A stretch of 64,000 bases of DNA from positions 17,395 through 81,394 of the forward strand of contig NZ_SJOO01000014.1 of NCBI RefSeq assembly GCF_004331265.1, read 5' to 3'. Source of the stretch: Enterobacter wuhouensis (GTDB lineage: Bacteria > Pseudomonadota > Gammaproteobacteria > Enterobacterales > Enterobacteriaceae). Positions 17,934 through 26,457 of this stretch are shown here, one piece after another (the first letter of the stretch is position 1; each line of letters opens with the position of its first letter). Below the pieces are notes generated by a model, which saw nothing but the letters and a program-made list of their open reading frames with translations, had not been told where the DNA came from and ran no database searches. Made by a program: the position numbers and the translations under genes.

Positions 17934-18650
17934 TTATATCAGCGTCGTGAGGGATGCCAACCGCGAAATTTCCACGTGCGGCAGAAGACGGCTGTCGAGC
18001 GTGGTCATCAGGTCGGCGTTTTCCGGCCTGATCCAGCAGGCCTGCATGCCGCAGCGGATTGCCCCGGCCACGTCCGTAGTGAGGTCGTCGCCGACGTGCA
18101 GGATCTCACCGAGCGGCAGGTTTAGCTTCTCCGCCGCCAGGTGATACATATCGTTGAACGGCTTCGAGCGCCCGTGCGGGCCCGCGCGCAGCACGAATTC
18201 AAAGTAATCCCCGAGGCCAAAGAGTTCAGGCTGGGCATTGCCGTTGGTGATGGCCACCAGCGGCCACTTTTCGGCGAGCTTCGCCAGCGTGTCGTGAGTC
18301 TCCTGCGGCACGTCGATACGGCTGCGCCATTTGGCAAAGTTCTCCATCGACGCCTCCGCGCCAATAGCCGCCTCGCGCGCGCTCAGGCCAACGTTGAGCA
18401 TCGCCTGCTCGACCGCGCGGCGGCGCCATTCGGTCACGTCGTGGTAAATCTCCGGCTCGGTTTCACGCAGGGACTGACGCAGCTGCTGAAAGTCCTTGTT
18501 CTGCATCGCTTTCAGCGCGGGATGGTAGTTCTGCACAAACGCCAGCGACTCCTGCTCGGTACGCAGGATCACCTCGCGGTTGTCATAAAGGGTGTCATCA
18601 AGGTCAAACGTCAGGGCCGAGATCTGACCGAGTGGGCGGTAAAAACGCAT
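17934..18650 (-). CDS. yigB: HAD-family phosphatase YigB
   Basis: A 238-residue cytoplasmic HAD phosphatase with motif I FDLDDTLYDN, motif II ITNGN and motif IV HVGDDLTTDVAGA. E. coli YigB acts on FMN and on the riboflavin precursor 5-amino-6-(5-phosphoribitylamino)uracil. Its ATG shares one base with the xerC stop (TAATG), so it is translated as the last gene of the lptM-dapF-yigA-xerC-yigB series. Confidence 0.95.
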   Translation of the reverse strand: MRFYRPLGQISALTFDLDDTLYDNREVILRTEQESLAFVQNYHPALKAMQNKDFQQLRQSLRETEPEIYHDVTEWRRRAVEQAMLNVGLSAREAAIGAEASMENFAKWRSRIDVPQETHDTLAKLAEKWPLVAITNGNAQPELFGLGDYFEFVLRAGPHGRSKPFNDMYHLAAEKLNLPLGEILHVGDDLTTDVAGAIRCGMQACWIRPENADLMTTLDSRLLPHVEISRLASLTTLI

Positions 18651-19552
18651 TATTTCCCCCGTTTGGCGCGTGGATGCGCCGCGTCATACACCGAGGCAAG
18701 GTGTTGGAAGTCTAAGTGGGTATAGATTTGAGTGGTCGACAGATTCGCGTGGCCCAGGAGTTCCTGCACGCCGCGCAGATCGCCGCTTGATTCCAGCATG
18801 TGTGTCGCAAAAGAGTGGCGCAGCTTGTGCGGGTGAACGTGGCTGTTCAGCCCCTGCTTAATGCCCCACTCCGCAAAGCGCTTCTGCACGTTACGCGCCG
18901 AGATCCGCTTGCCGAGCTTCGATAAAAATAGCGCATCTTCTTCTGCGCCAAACAGCCCGCGCAGATCCAGCCAGTGCTCAATCCAGGAGACCGCGTTGCG
19001 GCCAATCGGCAGACGGCGCTCTTTGCTGCCTTTACCCATCACCCACACCTCACCGGATTCGAGATCGAGATGTTTGATATTGAGATTCACCAGCTCGGAA
19101 AGACGCAGGCCCGCACCGTACATCACCTCCAGCATCGCGCGGTCGCGCACGGCCAGCGGGTCGTTAAGGTCGATATCCAGCAGGCGGTTTACGTCGTCGA
19201 CGTCGATATTTTTCGGCAGATGGCGCGGGGCTTTTGGCGTGGCGATGCCTTTCGCCGGATTGGCTTTTAATCCGCCCTGGCTCACCAGCCAGTCGAAGAA
19301 ACTGCGCAGCGCAGACAGCCTGAGCGCAAGGCTTGCCGGGCTAAGGTTTTTTTTACGGCTGCGCACGACGAACCCGCGAACCGTGGCGGCATCGCACTGC
19401 TGCCAGGTTTTCAGGCCGATCTCATCGGCAATCTGCATGATGGCATCGAGCTGGCGCCGGTAGTTGAGCAGCGTAATGGGGCTAAGCTGACGCTCCACGC
19501 CCAGATAGCGCAGAAAGCGCGCAACGTCAGCGGCGAGCAGGGCGTCCGTCAT
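18650..19552 (-). CDS. xerC: Site-specific tyrosine recombinase XerC
   Basis: XerC works with XerD at dif to resolve chromosome dimers. The 300-residue product is two residues longer than in E. coli. All catalytic residues are seen: Arg150 (GAGLRLSEL), Lys174, His242 and Arg245 (HPHKLRHSFATH), His268 (LGHANLS) and the Tyr277 nucleophile (TQIYTHL). The N-terminal SAM-like core-binding domain covers roughly residues 1-100. It is a housekeeping gene fixed in the dapF operon, not a phage integrase. It overlaps yigA by 4 bp and yigB by 1. Confidence 0.99.
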   Translation of the reverse strand: MTDALLAADVARFLRYLGVERQLSPITLLNYRRQLDAIMQIADEIGLKTWQQCDAATVRGFVVRSRKKNLSPASLALRLSALRSFFDWLVSQGGLKANPAKGIATPKAPRHLPKNIDVDDVNRLLDIDLNDPLAVRDRAMLEVMYGAGLRLSELVNLNIKHLDLESGEVWVMGKGSKERRLPIGRNAVSWIEHWLDLRGLFGAEEDALFLSKLGKRISARNVQKRFAEWGIKQGLNSHVHPHKLRHSFATHMLESSGDLRGVQELLGHANLSTTQIYTHLDFQHLASVYDAAHPRAKRGK

Positions 19553-20256
19553 ACGCGCTCAATCCAGCGCTCCAGCAGCTCGGGCAGCATCAGGGCAATC
19601 TCCTGCAGCAGGTGCGTGGCTTGCCCCTGCTCATAGTGATGCGCGTCGCGGCTGGTGAATAACATGACGCCCAGATCGCCGTCGCGCCCCATCAGCGACA
19701 TCGCTACCGAGCCAATCGCTTTGGCTTCCGGCAGTACCACCAGCAGCTCAGGCCCGTTCAGCGGCCCCAGATAGTGATGCTCATGGCCCAGACGCTGAAT
19801 GCGCAGCGGCTCAAATGCCTGGCGGCTGAGCGCCAGATGGGTGAAACCAGACGGCGCGCCAATGCGCCAGCGGTCCGGGAAGAGGCGAATCGTCGCGCCC
19901 GCCAGACCAAGCTCGCGCGCCCAGCGGTGGAAGCGGCTGAGAAACTCTTCAAGGCTATGCGCGGAGGCCAGGCGTGCCTGCAAATTCAGCAGCCGATAGA
20001 ACAGGCTTTCGTTATTGCTGGCCTGCTCCATCAGCAGCGTCATATTCTCTTCGAGCTGATTGATGTGGTTGCGGGAGCGCGCCATGTGCCATTCAACCAG
20101 CGACACGGTCCCGCGAACCGGATGCGGCACGCGCATCGCTTCGACGACGCGTGCATTGCGAATAAAAAACTCAGGATTGTTCAGCAGATAATCAACAACA
20201 GCGCTGTCGTCCAGCTCCGTCACTGTTTCCTGCAGTTCTTCCCCTGGTTGTTTCAT
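19549..20256 (-). CDS. yigA: DUF484 protein YigA (GAF-like)
   Basis: A 235-residue cytoplasmic protein of the DUF484 family, whose fold resembles a GAF sensor domain. The N-terminal helix contains VVDYLLNNPEFFIRN, followed by a short coiled coil (NHINQLEENMTLL) and the GAF-like part. Function is unknown. It overlaps dapF and xerC by 4 bp each, so translation is coupled across the operon. Confidence 0.93.
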   Translation of the reverse strand: MKQPGEELQETVTELDDSAVVDYLLNNPEFFIRNARVVEAMRVPHPVRGTVSLVEWHMARSRNHINQLEENMTLLMEQASNNESLFYRLLNLQARLASAHSLEEFLSRFHRWARELGLAGATIRLFPDRWRIGAPSGFTHLALSRQAFEPLRIQRLGHEHHYLGPLNGPELLVVLPEAKAIGSVAMSLMGRDGDLGVMLFTSRDAHHYEQGQATHLLQEIALMLPELLERWIERV

Positions 20257-21077
20257 AGATGGATAAACCCGTCATAGACATGTGCCGCCGGGCCCGTCAT
20301 ATACAGTGGATGACCCGGTCCTTTCCAGGCGATATCAAGCCGACCGCCCGGTAACTCCACGCGAACCTCTTCTGCCAGTAATCCCTGGGAGATGCCTACC
20401 GCAACGGCTGCACAGGCACCGCTGCCGCAGGCCTGGGTTTCGCCCGCGCCGCGCTCGTAAACCCGCAGGCGAATATGCTCGCGCTTCACCACCTGCATAA
20501 AGCCGATGTTCGCCCGCTCAGGAAAGCGCTCGTGGCTTTCCAGCACCGGGCCGAGGCTTTCGACCGCAGCGGTTACCACATCATCAACCTGAATCACGCA
20601 GTGCGGGTTGCCCATCGAGACGACGCCGCACAATACTGTCTGCTCGGCCGCACGCATAATATAGGTCTTTTCCGCTTTGTTTGCGCGGAACGGCACGGCG
20701 GAAGGCTCGAAGTTTGGCTCGCCCATGTTCACGCGTACCAGCTCGTCGTCGGTGACGCTGAGCACCATACGGCCGTTCGCAGTACTGACGCGGATATCGC
20801 GTTTGTTGGTCAGCCCTTTCAGGCGGACAAAGCGGGCAAAACAGCGCGCGCCGTTGCCGCACTGGTTAACTTCGCTACCGTCGGCGTTAAAGATGCGGTA
20901 GTGGAAATCGAGATCGGGATCGTACGGCGGCTCAACCACCAGCAGCTGATCGAACCCGACGCCCAGATGCCGATCTGCCAGGCGGCGGATCAGCTCCGGG
21001 GAGAAAAAGACATTCTGCGTTACCGCGTCGACGACCATAAAATCGTTGCCAAGGCCATGCATTTTAGAGAACTGCAT
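20253..21077 (-). CDS. dapF: Diaminopimelate epimerase
   Basis: DapF converts LL- to meso-diaminopimelate for lysine and peptidoglycan synthesis, using two cysteines and no cofactor. These are Cys73 (NQCGNGAR) and Cys217 (ETQACGSGAC) in a 274-residue protein of standard length. Start ATG 21077 has GGAG six bases upstream. In-frame codons just before it add only a few residues. lptM lies 36 bp upstream in the same direction. Confidence 0.99.
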   Translation of the reverse strand: MQFSKMHGLGNDFMVVDAVTQNVFFSPELIRRLADRHLGVGFDQLLVVEPPYDPDLDFHYRIFNADGSEVNQCGNGARCFARFVRLKGLTNKRDIRVSTANGRMVLSVTDDELVRVNMGEPNFEPSAVPFRANKAEKTYIMRAAEQTVLCGVVSMGNPHCVIQVDDVVTAAVESLGPVLESHERFPERANIGFMQVVKREHIRLRVYERGAGETQACGSGACAAVAVGISQGLLAEEVRVELPGGRLDIAWKGPGHPLYMTGPAAHVYDGFIHL

Positions 21078-21113
21078 CATTCGCTCCATTGCGCGGGTAC
21101 AGAACGTAATCTG

Positions 21114-21317
21114 TCAGAGATTAACCTGAGTCGGGCCACCATCATTGCCACGATCGTTGGTATCTGGCGTGGTTGACTCAATGCCGCTTTGCACAGGCTT
21201 CGTTGGCGGCGGTGCGGTTTTATCCGCAGGCGGGAAGTACAGCGGCCCTTTCAGCCCACAGCCGGTCAGGCTAAACAGCGTGATGAGAACGGCCAGCGTT
21301 CCAAAGACGTTTTTCAT
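21114..21317 (-). CDS. lptM: Lipoprotein LptM (YifL)
   Basis: A 67-residue lipoprotein with a lipobox LTGC and acylated Cys20, followed by the GLKGPLYFPP motif and a Pro/Thr-rich tail. The E. coli orthologue stabilises the LPS translocon by promoting correct LptD disulfides. The frame is open further upstream, but the start at 21317 gives the known length. It is divergent from cyaY and first in the dapF operon. Confidence 0.95.
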   Translation of the reverse strand: MKNVFGTLAVLITLFSLTGCGLKGPLYFPPADKTAPPPTKPVQSGIESTTPDTNDRGNDGGPTQVNL

Positions 21318-21452
21318 TATAAAGTTGCCCGTAAGTTCAAATCTGTTTCTATCATCGCAGGAGAAGACACAAAAGCAAGAGTTTGCCGCTTTCCTGCAAC
21401 GGGAATTATTTAGCGTTATACTGCCGCCATCACGAAAAACAGGAACAAAACC

Positions 21453-21773
21453 ATGAACGACAGTGAATTCCATCGCCTTGCCGACACCCTGTGGATGACC
21501 ATCGAAGAGCGTCTGGACGACTGGGACGGCGACAGCGATATCGATTGTGAAATCAACGGCGGCATCCTGACGTTAAGCTTTGAGAACGGCAGCAAAATCA
21601 TTATTAACCGCCAGGAGCCCCTTCACCAGGTGTGGCTGGCGGCCAAACAGGGCGGCTATCACTTCGATATGAAGGGTGACGAGTGGGTATGCGACCGCAG
21701 CGGCGAAACGTTCTGGGATCTGCTGGAGCAGGCGGCGACGGCGCAGGCGGGTGAGGCTGTGAGTTTCAGGTAG
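21453..21773 (+). CDS. cyaY: Frataxin-like iron donor CyaY
   Basis: A 106-residue frataxin fold protein that binds iron and tunes Fe-S cluster assembly on IscU/IscS. The acidic helix (RLDDWDGDSDIDCEING) near residues 18-35 carries the iron-binding carboxylates, and the strand WLAAKQGGYHFD matches the family's conserved sheet. It is divergent from lptM and convergent with cyaA. Confidence 0.97.
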   Translation: MNDSEFHRLADTLWMTIEERLDDWDGDSDIDCEINGGILTLSFENGSKIIINRQEPLHQVWLAAKQGGYHFDMKGDEWVCDRSGETFWDLLEQAATAQAGEAVSFR

Positions 21774-21780
21774 TTTTGTT

Positions 21781-21856
21781 GCCCGGTGGCGGCTACGCCT
21801 TACCGGGCCTACAACAGCTCGAACCGTAGGCCGGGTAAGCGTCAGCGCCACCCGGC
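21781..21856. repeat. Two REP units in opposite orientation (BIME) between cyaY and cyaA
   Basis: Unit 1 (21781-21812) begins GCCCGGTGGCGG. Unit 2 (21826-21856) begins GTAGGCCGGGTAAGC. They face each other across a 13-bp spacer between convergent genes. Confidence 0.9.
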
Positions 21857-21864
21857 GAAACACC

Positions 21865-24408
21865 TCAGGAGAAATACTGCTGCAACAGCGGCGCGGTATC
21901 CTGGCTGGCAGGCACGGCAGGCGCAACGGCCTGATTACGGAACGGGATCACCTGTGCGCGACCGTCGACGTTCACGATCTGATAGAACTGCGGCAGGTTA
22001 AAGTTGATAAAGCTTGAGCCGTAGGTAAAGCGGTCATGCGACGACGAATAGAAGCGGCTGACGTCACGCACTAGCTCCTCTTTGCTGCCTTCGCAGTGGT
22101 GATACACTTCGGCACGGTTGGTCTCGTCCAGAATGTAGATGTTAAACCCGGCATCATCACCCGACTCTTCAAAGAAGAACTGAATAATCCCTTCGCTGGC
22201 GAATCCGTCCACCACCTGCGGCAGCTTGACGTGGTTGGTTTCCACCTGCACCGACAGGCCGTGCAGCTTGTTGTGCGAAATCGCGCCGTAGAACTCGATG
22301 GCGTTTTCCAGTTTCTGTACCGACACGTTCAGGCGCTCGAAGAACAGGCCCCAGGTCTGGCCGGAGACGCGCAGCGCTTTGAAGCGTCCGGTTTCCTGAC
22401 GGGTGCTGGAGAGGCGTAGTTCGATACACTCAGAAACCAGCTGCTGCACGCGGGTACGAATTAAACCGCGCAGGTGCTGGCTGTAGCAGAACACTTCGAC
22501 GCTATCCGGCGGCGCGGCGTCCTGGTGCATCTTGCCGAGAATGGTTTTCAGCGCTTCGATCATCGCCTGCTCGCCGTTGAAGTGCAGGGTACGCACCTCG
22601 TTCCACGAGTTTCGGTACAGCAGATCTACGCTGCCCACCAGGCAGTTTTGCTGCTCGCCAAAGCTGAAGACGTCCAGCTTGCGGAAGTCAAAGTGGACCA
22701 CCTGATTGCGGAAGGCCGCCGTCGGGTCGTATTCCAGATTGACGATAATCGCCAGATGGCGAATTTCGCACGGGCTGTAGAGCGCTTTTGGCGTTGGCGC
22801 AGGCAGACGCAGCGGGAAGTGGTGCGAGACATCTGCGACCATCTCCTGCAGCTTAGCGAGATCAACCACCTCGTTGCCTTTGATAAACAGGCGCGTGCGC
22901 GAGGTCAACAGGCCGTTGAACCAGGCCCAGGCCACCAGTTTGTTCAGGTAGCGGTTATACTCCAGCGGCTGATGGCTGATGATCGAGTCCATGCTTGGCG
23001 CACGGTTGTAGAGATACCACCCGGTGCGGTTTGCGCGGCCCGGCGGCACAAAGATAAAGGTGAGGTTCGGTTCTGACAGGTCCGGCGAAATCTGCGGGTT
23101 AACCAGGGTCACTTTACCCGGCAGCGCTTCAAACGCGGCGTACAGTTTACGGGTCAAGACGCCGATATCCTGTGGGCTGGCGGAAACGCTGAGGTTGTTA
23201 CGGCGCGCAAAGCGGATCAGGTTACGGTAGCTTTGCATCATCGCATCGAGCAGTTCGTTGTGCGCTTCACGCACCTGATCGATTTTCCAGTTGGCGCGGT
23301 TGTCGAGCATGGACAGACGCTCTTCGTCCCATCCCCACTCTTTGACTAACTGACTAACCACTTCACGACGCCAGCCAACGCACGCGCGTTCGCGGCTGAG
23401 TTTTTCACAGACTTTGAGATAGAAACATCGACGCACCAGGTCAAGACGCGTGGTGTCATCAATGGCTTTCAGGTATTCGGTGACGCGTTCGAGCATCATG
23501 CAGTAGGCATCAAGCCCGTAGGAGACAATCTCACCGTCGTGCAGGCGCTGCTTGATGTCTTTCGCCAGCAGGCGCGGCGCGGGATATTCCCAGGAGTAAG
23601 CTTCGAGCAGCAGCGTTTTCAGCACCGCTTTATACGGTGAATCGATGCTCTTATAGAGCTGCCAGAGGCTTGCGCCAAAGTACTCTTCGGCGGACAGGGA
23701 ACTGAGGCCGCCCAGATCCAGCCATTCATTCGGCGTCAGTACGCCCTGCGAGTACAGCGACATGACGTAATCGTCGTAATGCTCTTCTTCATTGCACGGC
23801 ACCATATTCCACAGAATACGCTTACCGGCCAGGCGTACGGCGCTACGGTAGAATTCGTCCAGCAGCAGCATGTGCTGGGTCGAGCCGCAGTCTTCACCAC
23901 CGAGACTGCCGCTTTCGTTATGGCGGAAACGGTTTTCATCAATCAGGAAGAAGCTCACTTCCACGCCGAGCGACGCCGCCCAGCTCTCCAGCAGGCTGCA
24001 TTTACGCTGCAGCAGCTGGCGCTCTTCATTGTCGAGCCAGGATTGATGACAGACCCAGATATCCAGGTCAGAAGAACAGCTTTGCCCTACCGATGAGGTA
24101 CTTCCCATGGAGTAAACGCCCGTTATCGGCAGTTCACCTTTTGGGGAATCCTGAGGCGGCATGCCGCGATAGAGTTCCAGCTCGTTCAGATAATGCTGTT
24201 GGGTTTCATCAGGCGTGAAGAGGCAAATGCCCTTGGGAACGTTACCATCGAGGTAACCCGGCATCAGCGGATGGTGATAGTGCAATAATGTCGGCAGAAG
24301 ACTGTACACCTGCTGGAAAGCAGGGCCCATGGCAGCAAGCGCGCGATCGACACGCAGTTGGTTTATGGCATCCAGTCTCTGTTTCAGAGTCTCAATATAG
24401 AGGTACAA
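21865..24408 (-). CDS. cyaA: Class I adenylate cyclase
   Basis: The 847-residue enzyme makes cAMP from ATP. The N-terminal catalytic nucleotidyltransferase half shows GSTSSVGQSCSSDLDIW with its metal-binding Asp pair. The C-terminal half receives the PTS signal from phosphorylated EIIA-Glc. The start codon is TTG (24406-24408), the same rare codon that limits cyaA translation in E. coli. The control region upstream carries a CRP site for feedback repression. The gene diverges from hemC and converges with cyaY. Confidence 0.99.
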   Translation of the reverse strand: MYLYIETLKQRLDAINQLRVDRALAAMGPAFQQVYSLLPTLLHYHHPLMPGYLDGNVPKGICLFTPDETQQHYLNELELYRGMPPQDSPKGELPITGVYSMGSTSSVGQSCSSDLDIWVCHQSWLDNEERQLLQRKCSLLESWAASLGVEVSFFLIDENRFRHNESGSLGGEDCGSTQHMLLLDEFYRSAVRLAGKRILWNMVPCNEEEHYDDYVMSLYSQGVLTPNEWLDLGGLSSLSAEEYFGASLWQLYKSIDSPYKAVLKTLLLEAYSWEYPAPRLLAKDIKQRLHDGEIVSYGLDAYCMMLERVTEYLKAIDDTTRLDLVRRCFYLKVCEKLSRERACVGWRREVVSQLVKEWGWDEERLSMLDNRANWKIDQVREAHNELLDAMMQSYRNLIRFARRNNLSVSASPQDIGVLTRKLYAAFEALPGKVTLVNPQISPDLSEPNLTFIFVPPGRANRTGWYLYNRAPSMDSIISHQPLEYNRYLNKLVAWAWFNGLLTSRTRLFIKGNEVVDLAKLQEMVADVSHHFPLRLPAPTPKALYSPCEIRHLAIIVNLEYDPTAAFRNQVVHFDFRKLDVFSFGEQQNCLVGSVDLLYRNSWNEVRTLHFNGEQAMIEALKTILGKMHQDAAPPDSVEVFCYSQHLRGLIRTRVQQLVSECIELRLSSTRQETGRFKALRVSGQTWGLFFERLNVSVQKLENAIEFYGAISHNKLHGLSVQVETNHVKLPQVVDGFASEGIIQFFFEESGDDAGFNIYILDETNRAEVYHHCEGSKEELVRDVSRFYSSSHDRFTYGSSFINFNLPQFYQIVNVDGRAQVIPFRNQAVAPAVPASQDTAPLLQQYFS

Positions 24409-24548
24409 GACGTATCGCCTGATGTTTCCGGGTGTTGCACGTTATTCCACAATCGAATAATGGCGAGCCCGCAGTATTTCAAAAAGATAACCGTTACCCT
24501 TTTTCGCCCTTATCTTTATGGTGGTAGCGACGAAAAAATGGTCTAAAA

Positions 24549-24564
24549 CGTGATCAATTTAACA
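24549..24564 (-). promoter_or_regulatory. CRP site of the cyaA promoter
   Basis: The minus strand reads TGTTAAATTGATCACG, which matches the CRP site of E. coli cyaA P2 as I recall it. The site lies about 140 bp before the TTG start. In E. coli, cAMP-CRP here represses cyaA. The rest of the 349-bp cyaA-hemC gap holds hemC leader elements described separately. Confidence 0.8.
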
Positions 24565-24573
24565 CCTTGCCGA

Positions 24574-24601
24574 TTGACCGTAAAGAAAGATGCGCTACAT
24601 A
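24574..24601 (+). promoter_or_regulatory. Tentative hemC promoter
   Basis: TTGACC (24574-24579) and TACATA (24596-24601) are separated by 16 bp and face hemC. The -10 match is weak. A short dyad GCTACA-N6-TGTAGC (24594-24611) overlaps it. Confidence 0.4.
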
Positions 24602-24700
24602 CAAGTGTAGCACCGATCTGAACGTGTAAATTCCTGAATACGGCTGCGGTCGACGCGTACGCCGCCTTGTCCCTCTTTATCTTCATCAACCGTAAAACTG

Positions 24701-24729
24701 CCATCCTAGAGTCAACAATGTTAGGATGG
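24701..24729 (+). promoter_or_regulatory. Inverted repeat in the hemC leader
   Basis: CCATCCTA and TAGGATGG form a perfect 8-bp dyad with a 13-bp spacer, ending 28 bp before the hemC start. It could be an RNA hairpin in the leader or an operator. No known binding motif was recognised. Confidence 0.55.
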
Positions 24730-24757
24730 TTAGTGATTGATAATGACGGTAACAAGC

Positions 24758-25699
24758 ATGTTAGACAATGTTTTGAGAATTGCCACACGCCAAAGCCCCC
24801 TTGCGCTCTGGCAGGCACATTATGTTAAGCAGCGCCTTGAGGCCTGCCATTCCGGATTGCGCGTCGAGTTGGTGCCGATGGTCACGCGTGGCGATGTGAT
24901 TCTTGATACACCGCTGGCGAAAGTCGGCGGTAAAGGCTTGTTTGTCAAAGAGCTGGAAACGGCACTGCTTGAGAACCGCGCCGATATCGCCGTGCATTCG
25001 ATGAAAGACGTGCCGGTAGAGTTTCCGGAAGGGCTGGGGCTGGTGACCATCTGCGAGCGGGACGATCCGCGCGATGCGTTTGTCTCCAATCACTATGATT
25101 CTCTCGATGCCTTGCCTCAGGGCAGCGTGGTTGGCACATCAAGTTTACGCCGCCAGTGTCAGCTGGCTGAGCGCCGCCCGGACCTCGTGATCCGGTCGCT
25201 GCGCGGTAACGTCGGCACGCGGCTGGGCAAGTTGGATAACGGCGATTACGATGCCATTATTCTCGCCGTCGCAGGCCTTAAGCGCCTGGGGCTGGAGTCT
25301 CGCATTCGCGTCGCGCTGCCGCCCGAGCTTTCGCTCCCGGCCGTGGGCCAGGGTGCGGTGGGGATTGAGTGTCGCCTGGACGATGCGAAAACCCGCGAAC
25401 TGCTTGCGCCGCTCAATCACGACGAGACGTCTATCCGCGTAAAAGCCGAACGCGCCATGAATACCCGCCTTGAGGGGGGATGTCAGGTGCCAATTGGCAG
25501 CTATGCTGAATTAACAGACGGTGAACTGTGGCTGCGCGCGCTGGTTGGCGCGCCGGACGGTTCGCAGATGGTACGCGGCGAACGTCGCGGCCAGCCGCAG
25601 GATGCCGAAGCGCTTGGCGTATCGCTGGCGGAAGAGCTGCTGAATAACGGCGCGCGTGAAATTTTGGCCGAGGTTTATAACGGAGAACCCCCTGCATGA
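24758..25699 (+). CDS. hemC: Porphobilinogen deaminase (hydroxymethylbilane synthase)
   Basis: HemC joins four porphobilinogens into hydroxymethylbilane. The 313-residue protein has catalytic Asp84 (HSMKDVP) and Cys242 (LEGGCQVPIG), which holds the dipyrromethane cofactor. Start ATG 24758 (MLDNVLRIATRQSPLALWQ) is chosen by length. An ATG seven codons upstream is also open. It is first in hemCDXY and overlaps hemD by 4 bp. Confidence 0.98.
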   Translation: MLDNVLRIATRQSPLALWQAHYVKQRLEACHSGLRVELVPMVTRGDVILDTPLAKVGGKGLFVKELETALLENRADIAVHSMKDVPVEFPEGLGLVTICERDDPRDAFVSNHYDSLDALPQGSVVGTSSLRRQCQLAERRPDLVIRSLRGNVGTRLGKLDNGDYDAIILAVAGLKRLGLESRIRVALPPELSLPAVGQGAVGIECRLDDAKTRELLAPLNHDETSIRVKAERAMNTRLEGGCQVPIGSYAELTDGELWLRALVGAPDGSQMVRGERRGQPQDAEALGVSLAEELLNNGAREILAEVYNGEPPA

Positions 25700-26436
25700 G
25701 TATTCTTGTCACCCGCCCTTCTCCCGCAGGAGAGCAATTAGTGAGCCGTCTGCGCGCACTGGGGCAGGTGGCCTGGAGTTTTCCGTTGATTGAATTCTCC
25801 CCCGGTCGGGAGCTCTCTTTGCTCACCGACCAGATGAATACCCTGCAGGAAGGCGACCTCCTGTTTGCGCTATCGCAGCACGCCGTGGAATTTGCCCATG
25901 CGCAGCTGCAGCAGGAAGGACGCCATTGGCCATCCTCACCCCGCTATTTCGCCATTGGTCGCACTACCGCGCTGGCTCTGCATACCGTTAGTGGAACAGA
26001 CGTTCGCTATCCGTTAGATCGGGAAATCAGCGAAGTCTTGCTACAATTACCTGAATTACAAACTATTGCCGGAAAACGCGCGCTGATTTTACGCGGTAAC
26101 GGTGGGCGTGAACTGTTGGGCGAAACCCTGCGCGAGCGCGGCGCCGACGTCACGTTCTGCGAATGCTATCAGCGCTGTGCAAAACATTATGACGGTGCGG
26201 AAGAGGCGATGCGCTGGCACATGCGCGGCATCAATACCCTGGTGGTCACCAGCGGCGAGATGCTGCAGCAGCTTTGGGCGCTCATTCCGCAATGGTATCG
26301 TGAAAACTGGTTACTCCGCTGTCGGCTTCTGGTCGTCAGTGAGCGTCTGGCGAACCACGCCCGGGAACTGGGCTGGCAAGATATTCGGATCGCTGATAAC
26401 GCCGACAACGATGCGCTCCTGCGCGCATTACAATAA
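25696..26436 (+). CDS. hemD: Uroporphyrinogen-III synthase
   Basis: A 246-residue enzyme that cyclises hydroxymethylbilane to uroporphyrinogen III with inversion of ring D. The two-domain HemD fold begins MSILVTRPSPAGEQLVSRL, and the conserved region LVVTSGEMLQQLW lies in the second half. The ATGA overlap with hemC implies translational coupling. hemX follows after 21 bp. Confidence 0.97.
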   Translation: MSILVTRPSPAGEQLVSRLRALGQVAWSFPLIEFSPGRELSLLTDQMNTLQEGDLLFALSQHAVEFAHAQLQQEGRHWPSSPRYFAIGRTTALALHTVSGTDVRYPLDREISEVLLQLPELQTIAGKRALILRGNGGRELLGETLRERGADVTFCECYQRCAKHYDGAEEAMRWHMRGINTLVVTSGEMLQQLWALIPQWYRENWLLRCRLLVVSERLANHARELGWQDIRIADNADNDALLRALQ

Positions 26437-26457
26437 CTCTCATAACGGGAAGCCATA

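Noticed and set aside
16393..18144. 583-residue open frame on the plus strand across uvrD
   Set aside because: It is antisense to a full-length, motif-complete uvrD, with no ribosome site or recognisable domain. High-GC codon bias leaves the opposite frame open.
18650..19552. Tyrosine recombinase next to repeats as a sign of a mobile element
   Set aside because: It is XerC in its conserved dapF operon, with all catalytic residues and no att-like repeats or cargo.
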